64,000 nt of DNA from Butyrivibrio sp. YAB3001. Its GTDB lineage: Bacteria; Bacillota; Clostridia; Lachnospirales; Lachnospiraceae. The notes beneath the pieces are model-generated. The model worked only from the letters and a program-made list of their open reading frames with translations, made no database searches and was not told the DNA's origin. Below are positions 1 through 8,318 of the stretch, piece by piece (the stretch's first letter is position 1; the number at the start of each line of letters is the position of its first letter). The position numbers were made by a program, and so were the translations under genes. The DNA lies in assembly GCF_900112195.1 (NCBI RefSeq), contig NZ_FOKR01000014.1:1-64000 (forward strand), written 5' to 3'.

Positions 1-309
1 TATAATATTGTGCCTCTACGCACGATAATTGATCAGTTTGAACATATAACAGATTTATGGGCATTAGAGAATCTGGTTGGTAATATTGTTTGTTTTTTGC
101 CGTTTGGAATAGGATTACCTTTAGTGACTAATTGTAAAAAATTTGTATTTGTCATAGCAGCAGGGATGCTCTTTTCAGTAGTTATTGAACTTGCTCAATA
201 TTTTCTATGTACTGGAAGCGCAGATATAGATGATATAATACTGCATGTAGTAGGATGTATGATTGGACATATAATTACAAATATTTGTTATGCGAAAGCC
301 CCTTTTTAA
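1..309 (+). CDS. VanZ-like membrane protein, 5' end missing
   Basis: The reading frame is open from the first base and codes for about 102 residues, so the true start lies before the window. The residues read as the C-terminal part of a VanZ-family protein. A membrane segment follows ENLVGNIVCFLPFG, a second segment contains FSVVIELAQYF, and then comes the family-typical acidic turn SADIDDIILH followed by a last hydrophobic helix. VanZ-like proteins are small integral membrane proteins, some linked to low-level teicoplanin resistance and most of unknown role. Nothing nearby suggests a van cluster, so a general membrane or envelope role is all that can be inferred. Confidence 0.7.
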   Translation, partial: YNIVPLRTIIDQFEHITDLWALENLVGNIVCFLPFGIGLPLVTNCKKFVFVIAAGMLFSVVIELAQYFLCTGSADIDDIILHVVGCMIGHIITNICYAKAPF

Positions 310-315
310 ACGTGA

Positions 316-468
316 GATAAAGATCCATTAGAAGGAAATATAAGGATTGATAACGGAAGAATTATGGGGAAGAAAAGTACAATAAATTATGGAATTGGCT
401 TAAGGAGCGTTCAGAATCTTGTGAAGACACAAAATGGTGAAATGAATATTCCAGTTTTATCAGCTTAG
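316..468 (+). pseudogene. Remnant of a GHKL-type sensor histidine kinase
   Basis: About 50 codons starting right after an in-frame stop at 313 read like the ATP-binding end of an AgrC/ComD-type kinase. They contain a segment similar to NIRIDNGRI followed by NYGIGLRSVQNLV, the G2-box region of GHKL ATPase domains. There is no start codon or ribosome binding site and the rest of the kinase is absent. The frame stops at 466-468 before the last strands of the domain. I read it as a decayed fragment left by recombination. The match is by eye only. Confidence 0.55.
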
Positions 469-495
469 GATATATTACAGCAAATTTGGTTTTTG

Positions 496-531
496 CTCCT
501 TAACCAATAAAAAAAGTGAGTTAAGGAACAA
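496..531 (+). terminator. Weak stem-loop downstream of the kinase remnant
   Basis: GCTCCTTAA near 496 pairs with TTAAGGAAC ending near 531 across a T-poor, A-rich loop. It lies between the kinase remnant and the next gene. There is no clear T-run after it on the plus strand, so its function as a terminator is uncertain. Confidence 0.3.
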
Positions 532-582
532 CAATTACAGTTTTAACGAACGCAGAATCAAAGCAAAGTGTGGAGGTTGTCT

Positions 583-1020
583 ATGAAGGAGAAACCAAAG
601 GTGTTATACCACGGCAGCCAGTATTTATTTGACATCCTGATGCCGCGACAGGCGAACGGACAATGTGAGGCTGAAGCCCAAGTGGGGATTTACGCGGCAA
701 CAACGATGGAGGAAGTAATTCCTTTTGCACTGCCGTTTCGCTTCTACCCGGACTGTCCTGAGGGAAAATTATCATTTGATTCTGACGGGATCATAAGCTA
801 CCTGCGCTACGGGGCCATTAATCCAAACGGAAAAGGCTATGTATATGTTCTGCCGTCGGATTCCTTTGAACTTGTCGATGAATGGGAATGGCTTTCCAGA
901 ACACCGGTAAAGCCAATTAAGGTGATTGAGATTGCTGTCAAGGATTATTGGCATACGATTTCATTTTCCGAGGAGGCAACAAGAATTCAGCGGGAGTTGT
1001 ACGGCGATATCTCCGGATAA
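583..1020 (+). CDS. Small YHGS-motif protein, possibly ADP-ribosyltransferase-like fold
   Basis: This codes for 145 residues. The ATG at 583 is preferred over the ATG at 568 because TGGAGG at 571-576 sits six bases before it. The protein starts with KVLYHGS, has a GIYAATT segment about 35 residues later, and a central SYLRYGAINPNGKGYVYVL strand region. The arrangement YHGS followed by a GxYAT segment is seen in small proteins with an ADP-ribosyltransferase-like fold, but catalytic residues cannot be confirmed by eye. No partner gene is recognisable: it lies between a kinase remnant and a GNAT gene. A general hypothetical protein is the cautious reading. Confidence 0.6.
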   Translation: MKEKPKVLYHGSQYLFDILMPRQANGQCEAEAQVGIYAATTMEEVIPFALPFRFYPDCPEGKLSFDSDGIISYLRYGAINPNGKGYVYVLPSDSFELVDEWEWLSRTPVKPIKVIEIAVKDYWHTISFSEEATRIQRELYGDISG

Positions 1021-1064
1021 AAACCTTTGAATTCCAGTTAAATGCACGATGAGGAATAAAAAAA

Positions 1065-1547
1065 ATGATTAGAGAAGTTGAAAGGGACGATGTTCCTGTA
1101 TGTGTAGATATTATAAGAAATAGCTTCAAAACTGTAGCTGATGAATTTGGATTTACTTTAGATAATGCTCCAAGATTCACTGCATTTGCGACTACAGAAG
1201 AGCGCTTGTATTGGCAAATGGATAATGAGCCTCGTAGAATGTTTGTTTATGAACAAGATGGCGCTATATGTGGCTACTACGCTTTGCTCATGCAGGATAA
1301 TAATGAATGTGAGCTCAATAACCTTGCAGTTATTCCTGAATATAGACACGGTGGAATTGGCAAGAGATTATTGGAACATGCATATGAAACAGCAAGAAAT
1401 CAAGGATGTAAGCTTATTAACATAGGAATTGTTGAAGAGAATCAACTGCTTAGAAAATGGTACGAGCAGAATGGAGCTGTGCATACCGGAACAAAGAAGT
1501 TTGATTTCTTTCCGTTTACGTGCGGATATATGGTAAAAGATATTTAG
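1065..1547 (+). CDS. GNAT family N-acetyltransferase
   Basis: This codes for 160 residues with a GAGGA ribosome binding site upstream of ATG 1065. The acetyl-CoA binding motif A is plain: LNNLAVIPEYRHGGIGKRLLEHA (shown in part), with the R-x-x-G-x-G-K/R pattern at YRHGGIGKRL. It is followed by the helix and the INIGIVEENQLLRKWYEQNGA segment typical of motif B. The fold acetylates an amine on a small molecule or protein N-terminus, and the substrate cannot be told from sequence. The length is normal for the family. It is monocistronic, with about 195 bases on the far side before the next gene. Confidence 0.9.
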   Translation: MIREVERDDVPVCVDIIRNSFKTVADEFGFTLDNAPRFTAFATTEERLYWQMDNEPRRMFVYEQDGAICGYYALLMQDNNECELNNLAVIPEYRHGGIGKRLLEHAYETARNQGCKLINIGIVEENQLLRKWYEQNGAVHTGTKKFDFFPFTCGYMVKDI

Positions 1548-1743
1548 ACCTATATATTGCAGTTTGAGCTTTTTCCCTAGGGGAATGGAGCATTATAGCC
1601 GATAACAGCAAAGATAGTCACATATAAGTTACTATTAATAGTGAGTTAACAGGCACTCTAAATGCTAGCCTTCCTTTTGTGATGCTTTGATATTAAAAAT
1701 TATTTATATGGATTGATATGATTTAAATCGCGGAGTCCAGAGC

Positions 1744-2157
1744 ATGAAAAAAGAACTAAGACCATTATTTATATTTTTGACATCTCTTATTGTTTGGGAA
1801 ACATTATTGCCTTTTTTGCCAGAATGGCTGCAGTATATGCTAGATTTGCTTTTTATGGTTACAGTTATTGTTCCGTGTTTTGCTATTATTACATACGTAG
1901 TAGGTGTAAGAACTGGACGATATTTATCTGGTAAAGCTATCGAAAGGTTTTTGCTTGCAGTAACTGCATCTATTTTAATTACAATCATAATAAGACCATA
2001 TCATATTATAATTAACAATTTTTTTTCATTTGGCACTATTCCATGGTTTTTTTGGGTTTTCTTTAATAAAACAAATGGGGTAATTGCAATTATTATCTTC
2101 TCTCTTTTTTGGATTGGAGAAGAGGTTGGCTGTAGGCGTGTAAAAGACAGTTGTTGA
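1744..2157 (+). CDS. Small integral membrane protein, unknown function
   Basis: This codes for 137 residues, very hydrophobic. About four membrane segments can be seen, near residues 7-28, 31-52, 69-88 and 95-125, with positive loops between them. The protein ends with GCRRVKDSC. I do not recognise a family. The ribosome binding site is only a weak GGAG, so translation may be poor. It stands alone between the GNAT gene and a long non-coding stretch. Confidence 0.55.
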   Translation: MKKELRPLFIFLTSLIVWETLLPFLPEWLQYMLDLLFMVTVIVPCFAIITYVVGVRTGRYLSGKAIERFLLAVTASILITIIIRPYHIIINNFFSFGTIPWFFWVFFNKTNGVIAIIIFSLFWIGEEVGCRRVKDSC

Positions 2158-2489
2158 AGTAGTAATATTACAGGATAGTCGGCGAAGTATATAGGGGATT
2201 GTAATGCCTATATTACTATTTTGAGAATGGTAGCAGAATAAATGAGATAGCCGTTTATATCTGAATAATTAGTGGGAATACTTGTAGATTATAAAAAATA
2301 AGTAATCAAGTTGTAAAAGTGTCAGCATTGTTGACACAATTGAGATGGATTGATGCGATATGAATTGAAGGAACTAATGATATGGCTATGCGTTACGAAA
2401 AATATTAACTTTGATGCAAGAAAAATGAATACGAATCAAGTGAAACACTTAAGCATGTAGGTTATACTTGATTTATGAGAGGTATTCAT
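2158..2489. other. Non-coding stretch upstream of the XRE regulator
   Basis: No coding frame or RNA gene is visible in these 330 bases. The stretch is AT-rich and holds one clear dyad, TGTCA at 2320-2324 and TGACA at 2332-2336. Its right arm is part of a TTGACA hexamer that could be a -35 box. The dyad is a reasonable candidate operator for the helix-turn-helix protein encoded just downstream. No convincing -10 box at 17 bases was found. Confidence 0.4.
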
Positions 2490-3029
2490 ATGGTTGAGGA
2501 TGTTTTAAAAGATAGGATAAGAGAGCTGAGAAAATCCCGTAACATAACACAGGCGATTTTGGCAAATGACATAGGAGTTTCAGAGAGCACTATTTCAAAA
2601 TGGGAAAGTGGAAATGCTATCCCGGATATAGAAATGCTTTGCACTTTATCTGAATACTTCGATGTATCTATCGATGAGCTATTGGATAGAAATACCTTAC
2701 TAAAGCGAATAATCAAAAACTGGCAATTACAGAATGCCAACAAACAGCCTTATTCTAGCAATACAGAACTGTTAGGTTCTATGGTTCAGGCTGATGATCT
2801 GCTCATACAGTTGGTTTTGAAAAAGCTTGAATTATCAGATGTCATCGCCATAATCGAAGGATCTTCGTTTGCTGTTTGCGATAGAATTTTCGCGAATTTA
2901 TCGCTTAAAGTAGCTGGATTTATTGTCGATCATCTTCCGGATGCAGACCTTGATGAAAATGAGATTATCCGCATAGAAAATAAAGCCTTAACCATCATTG
3001 AAGACATTAAAACAAGGGTATCAAAGTAA
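2490..3029 (+). CDS. XRE-family transcriptional regulator
   Basis: This codes for 179 residues. I prefer ATG 2490 over ATG 2475 because GAGAGGT lies seven bases before it. Residues about 5-60 form a Cro/C1 helix-turn-helix: LKDRIRELRKSRNITQ, then ANDIGVSESTISKWESGNAIPDIEML, and FDVSIDELL, the usual XRE pattern. The remaining 120 residues are helical and have no recognised motif. They probably provide dimerisation or ligand sensing. The dyad at 2320-2336 may be its own operator. A strong hairpin terminator follows directly. Confidence 0.88.
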   Translation: MVEDVLKDRIRELRKSRNITQAILANDIGVSESTISKWESGNAIPDIEMLCTLSEYFDVSIDELLDRNTLLKRIIKNWQLQNANKQPYSSNTELLGSMVQADDLLIQLVLKKLELSDVIAIIEGSSFAVCDRIFANLSLKVAGFIVDHLPDADLDENEIIRIENKALTIIEDIKTRVSK

Positions 3030-3050
3030 TACCGTTTTACCATTCATAAC

Positions 3051-3087
3051 GTTAAAAATCGGTGATCTTACGGTCACCGATTTTAAC
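3051..3087 (+). terminator. Hairpin terminator after the XRE gene
   Basis: GTTAAAAATCGGTGA at 3051-3065 pairs with TCACCGATTTTAAC at 3074-3087 around an eight-base loop. The arm ends are A- and T-rich on both sides, so it could act in either direction. Confidence 0.75.
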
Positions 3088-3349
3088 AAAATAAAAAAAC
3101 TTACACACTTAACTTGACACTCTCATTAGTGACAAATGATTGAATAATTATTCGCTTTTTCGTGTAAAATGAGCTATTTTTGTATGGCGCAGAAAAAGTG
3201 TATTGTCGATTATATCCGAAGTTAATCTAATCATACCCATAAACATTTAAAGAATATTGCCGATATAAAAGATAGCAACGGAAATGCGTGTCTTTTCAAT
3301 GGAATGAACATCCTTGAAAGGGCACGTTTTTTGTTATCTGGAGGCAATC
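3088..3349. other. Non-coding leader before the acidic protein gene
   Basis: No gene is seen. A TTGACA hexamer lies at 3114-3119 and a TAAAAT hexamer at 3165-3170, but their spacing is wrong for one promoter. Transcription of the next gene most likely begins somewhere in this stretch. Confidence 0.3.
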
Positions 3350-4120
3350 ATGGGTATAGCAGCGATAGCAAATGATTATTTAACAAGACCATTAGGATCT
3401 GCAGCTGGAAAAGAGACAACTCCCGTCATAAGTGAGACTGAAAGCTTTGGACAGAAGCTACAGGCTGAAACTGAGAAAAAATGTCCATACAGCTTTCTGG
3501 AGAAGGATGGAGTCATACAGTACAAAGGAGTTACTTTTGTCTGTGATTACAAGCAAAATGCCATAACGCTCGGAAATATGTATGAAAAGGATAAGGTCCT
3601 TAAGATTGCCCTTCCTAGTGGTGGAAGCCTTCATGTCAACGTGGACAACATTGATACTCTCTCTAAAGCAGCGAGTATGTTTACGCCCGAGGATCTAAAC
3701 GCTATAATGCGTGCTATCCATGAGTATAATCATTGCACCAGGAAACGCATAGAGATAGAAGAAGAGAAAGCTGAGACTGCAGAGGAAGCTGCTGCAGAAT
3801 CAGAAACACCAGATGCTGAGAAAGAGCCGGAGGTAGATAAAGCTACACTGGCAGAGCAGATAAATGCATTCAGGACAGAACTGTTCTATAAGCTTATCAA
3901 TAATGAAACTGAGATAAAGATCCGGATAGGCAGCCAGGAGATGAGCATAAAGGAGTGGGATAAGCTCATGGACAGCATTGATAAAGAACTTGAGACTATT
4001 CACGAAGCACTTATGGAGAAAGAAGAAAAGCAGTCTGAAAAAGAGCAGGAAGAACGGATCAGAAAGCTTTTTGAAGATAGAAACACAAATGAAGAAATAA
4101 CCACTGTGGTTGGCGTATAA
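3350..4120 (+). CDS. Uncharacterised acidic coiled-coil protein
   Basis: This codes for 256 residues from ATG 3350, which has TGGAGG eight bases upstream. A longer frame from 3314 lacks such a site. The first 140 residues form a compact domain (MGIAAIANDYLTRPLG at the start, FVCDYKQNAITLG in the middle). Then an Ala/Glu-rich linker (about residues 145-170) leads to a long charged helix rich in K and E that ends VVGV. I do not recognise the family with confidence; similar architecture occurs in Lachnospiraceae hypothetical proteins. Its last 226 bases (from 3895) are copied almost exactly at 11670-11895, on the far side of the ABC transporter block. Confidence 0.7.
   Translation: MGIAAIANDYLTRPLGSAAGKETTPVISETESFGQKLQAETEKKCPYSFLEKDGVIQYKGVTFVCDYKQNAITLGNMYEKDKVLKIALPSGGSLHVNVDNIDTLSKAASMFTPEDLNAIMRAIHEYNHCTRKRIEIEEEKAETAEEAAAESETPDAEKEPEVDKATLAEQINAFRTELFYKLINNETEIKIRIGSQEMSIKEWDKLMDSIDKELETIHEALMEKEEKQSEKEQEERIRKLFEDRNTNEEITTVVGV
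3895..4120 (+). repeat. Left copy of a 226-bp direct repeat
   Basis: The 3' end of the preceding gene, including its stop codon, matches 11670-11895 over 226 bases without an indel and with only scattered substitutions. Similarity continues weakly past the stop (AATTTA, then ATTGAAAAA). The two copies bracket the transporter block. Confidence 0.9.
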
Positions 4121-4157
4121 TTTAAGTCATTGAAAAAAACTATAATCAGCGTAGCGA

Positions 4158-4176
4158 TAACCCCCCAGGGGGCTTG
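4158..4176 (+). promoter_or_regulatory. GC-rich palindromic motif, copy 1
   Basis: The 19 bases taaccccccagggggcttg stand out in AT-rich sequence and are nearly self-complementary (CCCCC/GGGGG core). The exact same motif, in the same orientation relative to its downstream gene, lies upstream of the divergent gene at 11595. Copy 1 ends 71 bases before ATG 4248. It may be an operator shared by both transcription units, or an element boundary. Confidence 0.6.
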
Positions 4177-4188
4177 TGGAGTGGATTT

Positions 4189-4212
4189 CACAATGCTATC
4201 CTTTCCATTGTG
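4189..4212 (+). promoter_or_regulatory. Inverted repeat in the transporter leader
   Basis: CACAATG at 4189-4195 and CATTGTG at 4206-4212 form a perfect 7-bp dyad with a 10-base spacer. It lies 35 bases before the start of the transporter operon. It could be a repressor site or a leader hairpin. No T-run follows, so it is not a terminator. Confidence 0.45.
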
Positions 4213-4247
4213 TGAGGTAATTTAAGCACAGTGGAGGATACTATATT

Positions 4248-5858
4248 ATGAAGAAAAAATTTCTAGCAGCACTTCTTGCTGCAACCATGACATTATCAAT
4301 GGCAGCCTGTGGTTCCGGTGCAGGAACTCAGACAACAGAAACTCAGACAACAGAATCTGAGGCATCTGCTGATACACAGGCGACAACATCTGATGATCAG
4401 ACAGCTGACGCAAGTCAGGCTACAGCTACAGGTGAAAAGATTCTTCACACTGCAGCATCTTTTGCTTATCCAAGTCTTGATGTGCACAAGGAATATTATG
4501 GATGGTACACATCCATTTATGGAGTTTCAGAGGCACTGTTTAAGCTCGACGAGACCATGAGCGCTGTTCCATGCCTTGCTAAGGACGCAGTTGCAGATGG
4601 AAGCACATGGACTGTTACACTTAATGATGGTGTTCAGTTCTCAAACGGAAACCCTCTTACAGCTGATATGGTAATCAGAAACCTTCAGCGTCTTGCTGCA
4701 GAGAACAGCAGATTTGCTTATTTGGGCGATTTTGAAATGACTGCTACAGATGACAAGACAATCGTTATCGATACAAAGGAAGTTTATCCAACTCTTAAGA
4801 ACGATCTGGCAAGCCCTGAGTGCGGAATGATAGATCTTGATGCAACAACAGATTTTGACAATGCGCCTGTATGCACAGGCCCGTTTGTTGTAAAAGAGTT
4901 TATACCTGAGGGTGATGTTACGGTTGTAAAGAATGAGAACTACTGGGGCGGTGATGTCAAGCTTGACGGCGCTGTATTCTACTACATGCAGGAGGATGAT
5001 CCCAAGCTCCTTGCTATGCAGAGCGGCGAGATCGACTGCTACAACAGCGTTTCATCTGCAGCTCTTGAGGTCTATAACCAGAGCCCTGACCTGTACGATG
5101 TAGTTTCAATTCCCGGTGCACGTCTTCAGTACTACATTCTCAATGAGAATACACTTGATGATTCTGTGAGAGAAGCGATCAATCTCACTGTTGATAAGGA
5201 CAAGATCGCAGAGTACCTTTCTGGTACAGTATCTGCAGCAGTTGGACCATTCTCAACATCAGCTGCTTATGGCAAGGTAAATGTTCCTGCAGTAGATACT
5301 GCCAAGGCAAAAGAGCTTTTGGAGGCCGATGGTTATACACTTGGAGCTGACGGCATCTACGAGAAGGATGGTAATAAGCTCAGCATCAGCATTGCATACT
5401 ATGCAGCAAGATCTCTTGATACTCTTGCAATTCTGATCCAGGAACAGCTTAAGGCTGTTGGTATTGATTCAACACTTAGAGTTGAGGAAGATCCGGATGC
5501 TACTTACATTGCAAACGCTGACTTTGATCTTGCTCTTTACTGCATGATCGCTGATAAGTCAGGTGATCCTCTTTACTTCATCGACTCAACTCTTGCAGAC
5601 GGAGCTTACTACAATGTAGGTGGATTTGAGAGTGCTGAATGCCAGAGCATGATTGAGCAGCTCAGAATTGAGACAGATACTGCAAAGAGAGCAGAGCTTG
5701 CCAACAAGATCGTTCAGATTGCTATAGATGACAATGCATTTGGATATGTTGGACTTTTCAATAACACTACAGTTCTTCGTAAGGGCGTAAGCGGATTTGC
5801 TGAGTATGTTCCTTTCGATTTCTATGGAGTAGACGCAGAGACTGACATTAATGGCTAA
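4248..5858 (+). CDS. Peptide/nickel-type ABC transporter substrate-binding lipoprotein
   Basis: This codes for 536 residues with a GTGGAGG ribosome binding site. The N-terminus is a lipoprotein signal, KKK followed by a hydrophobic stretch and the lipobox SMAAC with Cys21 as the acylated residue. An Ala/Thr/Gln/Glu-rich tether of about 40 residues follows. The rest is a family 5 solute-binding protein: the core strand-helix pattern, a VQFSNGNPLTADMVIRNLQR region (shown in part) and a C-terminal lobe ending near FDFYGVDAE. Family 5 proteins bind oligopeptides, nickel or metal-chelator complexes. The linked DUF4198-like gene leans toward metal, but the pocket cannot be judged by eye. It is the first gene of a seven-gene operon. 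Confidence 0.92.
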   Translation: MKKKFLAALLAATMTLSMAACGSGAGTQTTETQTTESEASADTQATTSDDQTADASQATATGEKILHTAASFAYPSLDVHKEYYGWYTSIYGVSEALFKLDETMSAVPCLAKDAVADGSTWTVTLNDGVQFSNGNPLTADMVIRNLQRLAAENSRFAYLGDFEMTATDDKTIVIDTKEVYPTLKNDLASPECGMIDLDATTDFDNAPVCTGPFVVKEFIPEGDVTVVKNENYWGGDVKLDGAVFYYMQEDDPKLLAMQSGEIDCYNSVSSAALEVYNQSPDLYDVVSIPGARLQYYILNENTLDDSVREAINLTVDKDKIAEYLSGTVSAAVGPFSTSAAYGKVNVPAVDTAKAKELLEADGYTLGADGIYEKDGNKLSISIAYYAARSLDTLAILIQEQLKAVGIDSTLRVEEDPDATYIANADFDLALYCMIADKSGDPLYFIDSTLADGAYYNVGGFESAECQSMIEQLRIETDTAKRAELANKIVQIAIDDNAFGYVGLFNNTTVLRKGVSGFAEYVPFDFYGVDAETDING

Positions 5859-6774
5859 ACAAATACTTAAAAGGATCCTGGGACTTGCCCTGATACTTTT
5901 AGTGCTGAGCTTTCTTGTGTTTGGCATAATGTATCTGGCTCCCGGTGACCCTGCGGAAAAGAGACTCACCTCCCAGGGTGTGGTGGTCACAAAAGAAATA
6001 CTGCAAGCGGAGCGGGAGAGGCTTGGCCTCCTCCGCCCCTTTATCGTTAGATATGCAGACTGGCTAAGAAACGTTCTTAGGGGAGATTTTGGCGTTTCCT
6101 TTAAGGATGATCTTCCGGTCGCGCCAAAACTGATAAAAGGGCTTAAGAACACATGTGGACTGGCTTTAACCAGTCTGCTTTTGGCGCTTATAATCTCTTT
6201 TCCACTGGGGATATGGTCAGCGGTTAAAAAAGGAAAATTGGTAGACCATATTGTTAGGCTCTTTTCATTTATAGGTAATTCTCTTCCGAATTTCCTGATA
6301 TCAGTACTTTTGATGTATCTGTTTTGCATACATATCAAGGTCTTTCCCGTAATTGCAGATGGAAGCATCAAAGGACTTATGCTCCCTGCACTTTCTCTGG
6401 CGATACCCATGGCAGGAAGGTTTACAAGACAGGTTAGGAGTGAACTCCTGGATCAGCTTGGAGAAGAGTATGTTGTGGGAATGAAGTCCAGAAAGGTAAA
6501 GGGCAGATTTATTCTTATCAACAATGTCCTTAGAAACAGCCTTGGACACATACTTACAATAATCGGCCTTCAGATCGGAACCCTGATGGGAGGCAGTGTT
6601 GTTATTGAGAATATATTCAGATGGCCGGGTATCGGCAAACTTGTGATGGATTCCATAACAGCCAGGGACTACCCTGTGATCATGGGCTTTGTGCTTATTA
6701 TGGGAACAATCTATGTTGTTATAAATCTGATAGTTGATATTACCTACAGGCTTTTGGATCCGAGGTCTTTTTAA
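5851..6774 (+). CDS. ABC transporter permease, DppB/NikB type
   Basis: This codes for 307 residues. The start codon overlaps the end of the binding-protein gene by eight bases, implying translational coupling. Six membrane segments of the binding-protein-dependent permease fold are expected and visible, beginning with LALILLVLSFLVFGIMYLAPGDP. The coupling-helix region reads GRFTRQVRSELLDQLGEEYV, and the end IVDITYRLLDPR is typical of DppB-type subunits. It forms the membrane channel with the next gene product. The length matches the family. Confidence 0.93.
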   Translation: MAKQILKRILGLALILLVLSFLVFGIMYLAPGDPAEKRLTSQGVVVTKEILQAERERLGLLRPFIVRYADWLRNVLRGDFGVSFKDDLPVAPKLIKGLKNTCGLALTSLLLALIISFPLGIWSAVKKGKLVDHIVRLFSFIGNSLPNFLISVLLMYLFCIHIKVFPVIADGSIKGLMLPALSLAIPMAGRFTRQVRSELLDQLGEEYVVGMKSRKVKGRFILINNVLRNSLGHILTIIGLQIGTLMGGSVVIENIFRWPGIGKLVMDSITARDYPVIMGFVLIMGTIYVVINLIVDITYRLLDPRSF

Positions 6775-7592
6775 TGAACCATAAACGGAAAAAGATTAAC
6801 AGAATAAAAGTAATAATATCTGCAGGTGTTGCACTGCTTTTGGTGCTTATAGCTCTTTTCGCAAGTGTTATTGCACCTAATGATCCATATGCAACAAGCG
6901 CATCAGCCATAAGGTCAGCTCCGTCCGGGGAATTTCTGTTTGGAACAGATAACCTGGGAAGATGCGTGTTTTCAAGAGTTTTATACGGAGCAAGGACAAC
7001 TATAGCAGCTACATTTATACTGGTTGCGATTTCTTTTATCCTGGGAAGCATTATTGGAATCCTTAGCGGATATTATGGCGGAATATTGGATGAAATTATG
7101 ATGAGGATTGCCGATATTATGCTGGCATTTCCTCAGATGGTAGTAGCCATCGCGGTTGCGGGCATTCTTGGAGGAGGACTTTCAAGTGCCATGATTGCGC
7201 TGGGAATAACTATGTGGACCGGGTTTGCCAGACTTGCACGGAGTCATACTTTTGCCATAAAGAATTGCCCCTACGTGCAAGCTGCAAAACTGGCAGGAAA
7301 GAGTGGGCCGGCTATAATGATGGCCCACATACTTCCCAATATAATAGCACCACTTCTTACAAATGCCCTTACACAGATAGGAACCACCATGATAGGTATC
7401 TCGGGCCTGTCTTTTTTGGGGCTTGGAGTTGTGCCACCCACTGCTGAGTGGGGGTCAATGATCAATGAGTCCAGGGCATATATACAAATAGCACCTTGGG
7501 CTGTGCTGTATCCGGCAATTGCTACCATAGTCACCATCATAGTATTTAACTATCTTGGGGACTGCGTCATGGAATATAGAGATGAGGATTAA
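6774..7592 (+). CDS. ABC transporter permease, DppC/NikC type
   Basis: This codes for 272 residues with its ATG overlapping the previous stop codon. It shows the DppC hallmarks: a first membrane helix, then NDPY and the HPFGTD-like segment FLFGTDNLGRCVFSRVLYGARTT (shown in part). The coupling region is ARSHTFAIKNCPYVQAAKLAG, and GLGVVPPTAEWGSMI precedes the last helix. It pairs with the preceding DppB-type permease. It is slightly shorter than E. coli DppC but complete. Confidence 0.93.
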   Translation: MNHKRKKINRIKVIISAGVALLLVLIALFASVIAPNDPYATSASAIRSAPSGEFLFGTDNLGRCVFSRVLYGARTTIAATFILVAISFILGSIIGILSGYYGGILDEIMMRIADIMLAFPQMVVAIAVAGILGGGLSSAMIALGITMWTGFARLARSHTFAIKNCPYVQAAKLAGKSGPAIMMAHILPNIIAPLLTNALTQIGTTMIGISGLSFLGLGVVPPTAEWGSMINESRAYIQIAPWAVLYPAIATIVTIIVFNYLGDCVMEYRDED

Positions 7593-7594
7593 GC

Positions 7595-8317
7595 ATGGAT
7601 ACAATACTTAGGATAAACAATCTCTCTGCCGGCTATGGCGATGAGAGTGTTATAAATGATATCTCTTTTGAAGTGGAAGCAGGTAAAAGAGTCTGTATCG
7701 TCGGCGAGAGCGGAAGCGGTAAATCTACGCTTCTTAAGGCTATTCATGGCTTTGGAGGCGTGACTAAAACATGCGGAAGTATAGAGACTCCAAAAGACAT
7801 TTTACTTGGCATTGTGCCTCAGAATCCCGGCGGATCTTTTAATCCCATAAGGACTTACAAGGCACAGATAATGGAGGCGCTAAAAAGTAATAACATCGAC
7901 TTTAAAATAGATGAAGTTGAGAAGACACTCCAAATTCTGGGACTTAATGATGCTAAAAGAGCGCTTGCATCAAGGCCTTATGAGCTGTCAGGAGGCATGA
8001 ACCAGCGTATGGCCATTGCCACAACAATGCTCTTGGAGCCGGGGATTTTATTATGCGATGAAGTTACAAGCGCCCTGGATGTTAAGACTGCAGGGATGGT
8101 TGTGGAGCAGCTTCTTGAGATCAACAAACTAAAGGGTACTACTATTTTGATGGTTACCCACCATTTGGGTATCGCATCTAAAATGGCTGATTACATTGGA
8201 ATCATGAAAAGTGGCAGGATGCTTGAGTATGGCCCTGCAAAAGAGATCCTGGAGAATCCACAAAACGAGTACACAAAAAATCTCTTGAAGGCCGTACCAA
8301 GACTGAAGGTGAGCTGA
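7595..8317 (+). CDS. ABC transporter ATPase, DppD/NikD type
   Basis: This codes for 240 residues. All nucleotide-binding motifs are intact: Walker A GESGSGKST near residue 37, signature LSGGMNQR, Walker B ILLCDEVTSALD, and the switch histidine in MVTHH. The length lacks the usual C-terminal extension of longer DppD proteins that binds an iron-sulfur cluster, so this is a compact NikD-like form. It is two bases downstream of the permease gene and is one of two ATPases of the importer. Confidence 0.92.
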   Translation: MDTILRINNLSAGYGDESVINDISFEVEAGKRVCIVGESGSGKSTLLKAIHGFGGVTKTCGSIETPKDILLGIVPQNPGGSFNPIRTYKAQIMEALKSNNIDFKIDEVEKTLQILGLNDAKRALASRPYELSGGMNQRMAIATTMLLEPGILLCDEVTSALDVKTAGMVVEQLLEINKLKGTTILMVTHHLGIASKMADYIGIMKSGRMLEYGPAKEILENPQNEYTKNLLKAVPRLKVS

Positions 8318-8318
8318 T

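Noticed and set aside
1631..1642. ACTATTAATAGT palindrome
   Set aside because: A 12-bp AT-rich palindrome is expected by chance at this composition and no gene context supports it.
5586..6410. Long minus-strand open frame inside the transporter genes
   Set aside because: It mirrors the coding strand of two certain genes, has no ribosome binding site, and shows no family features.
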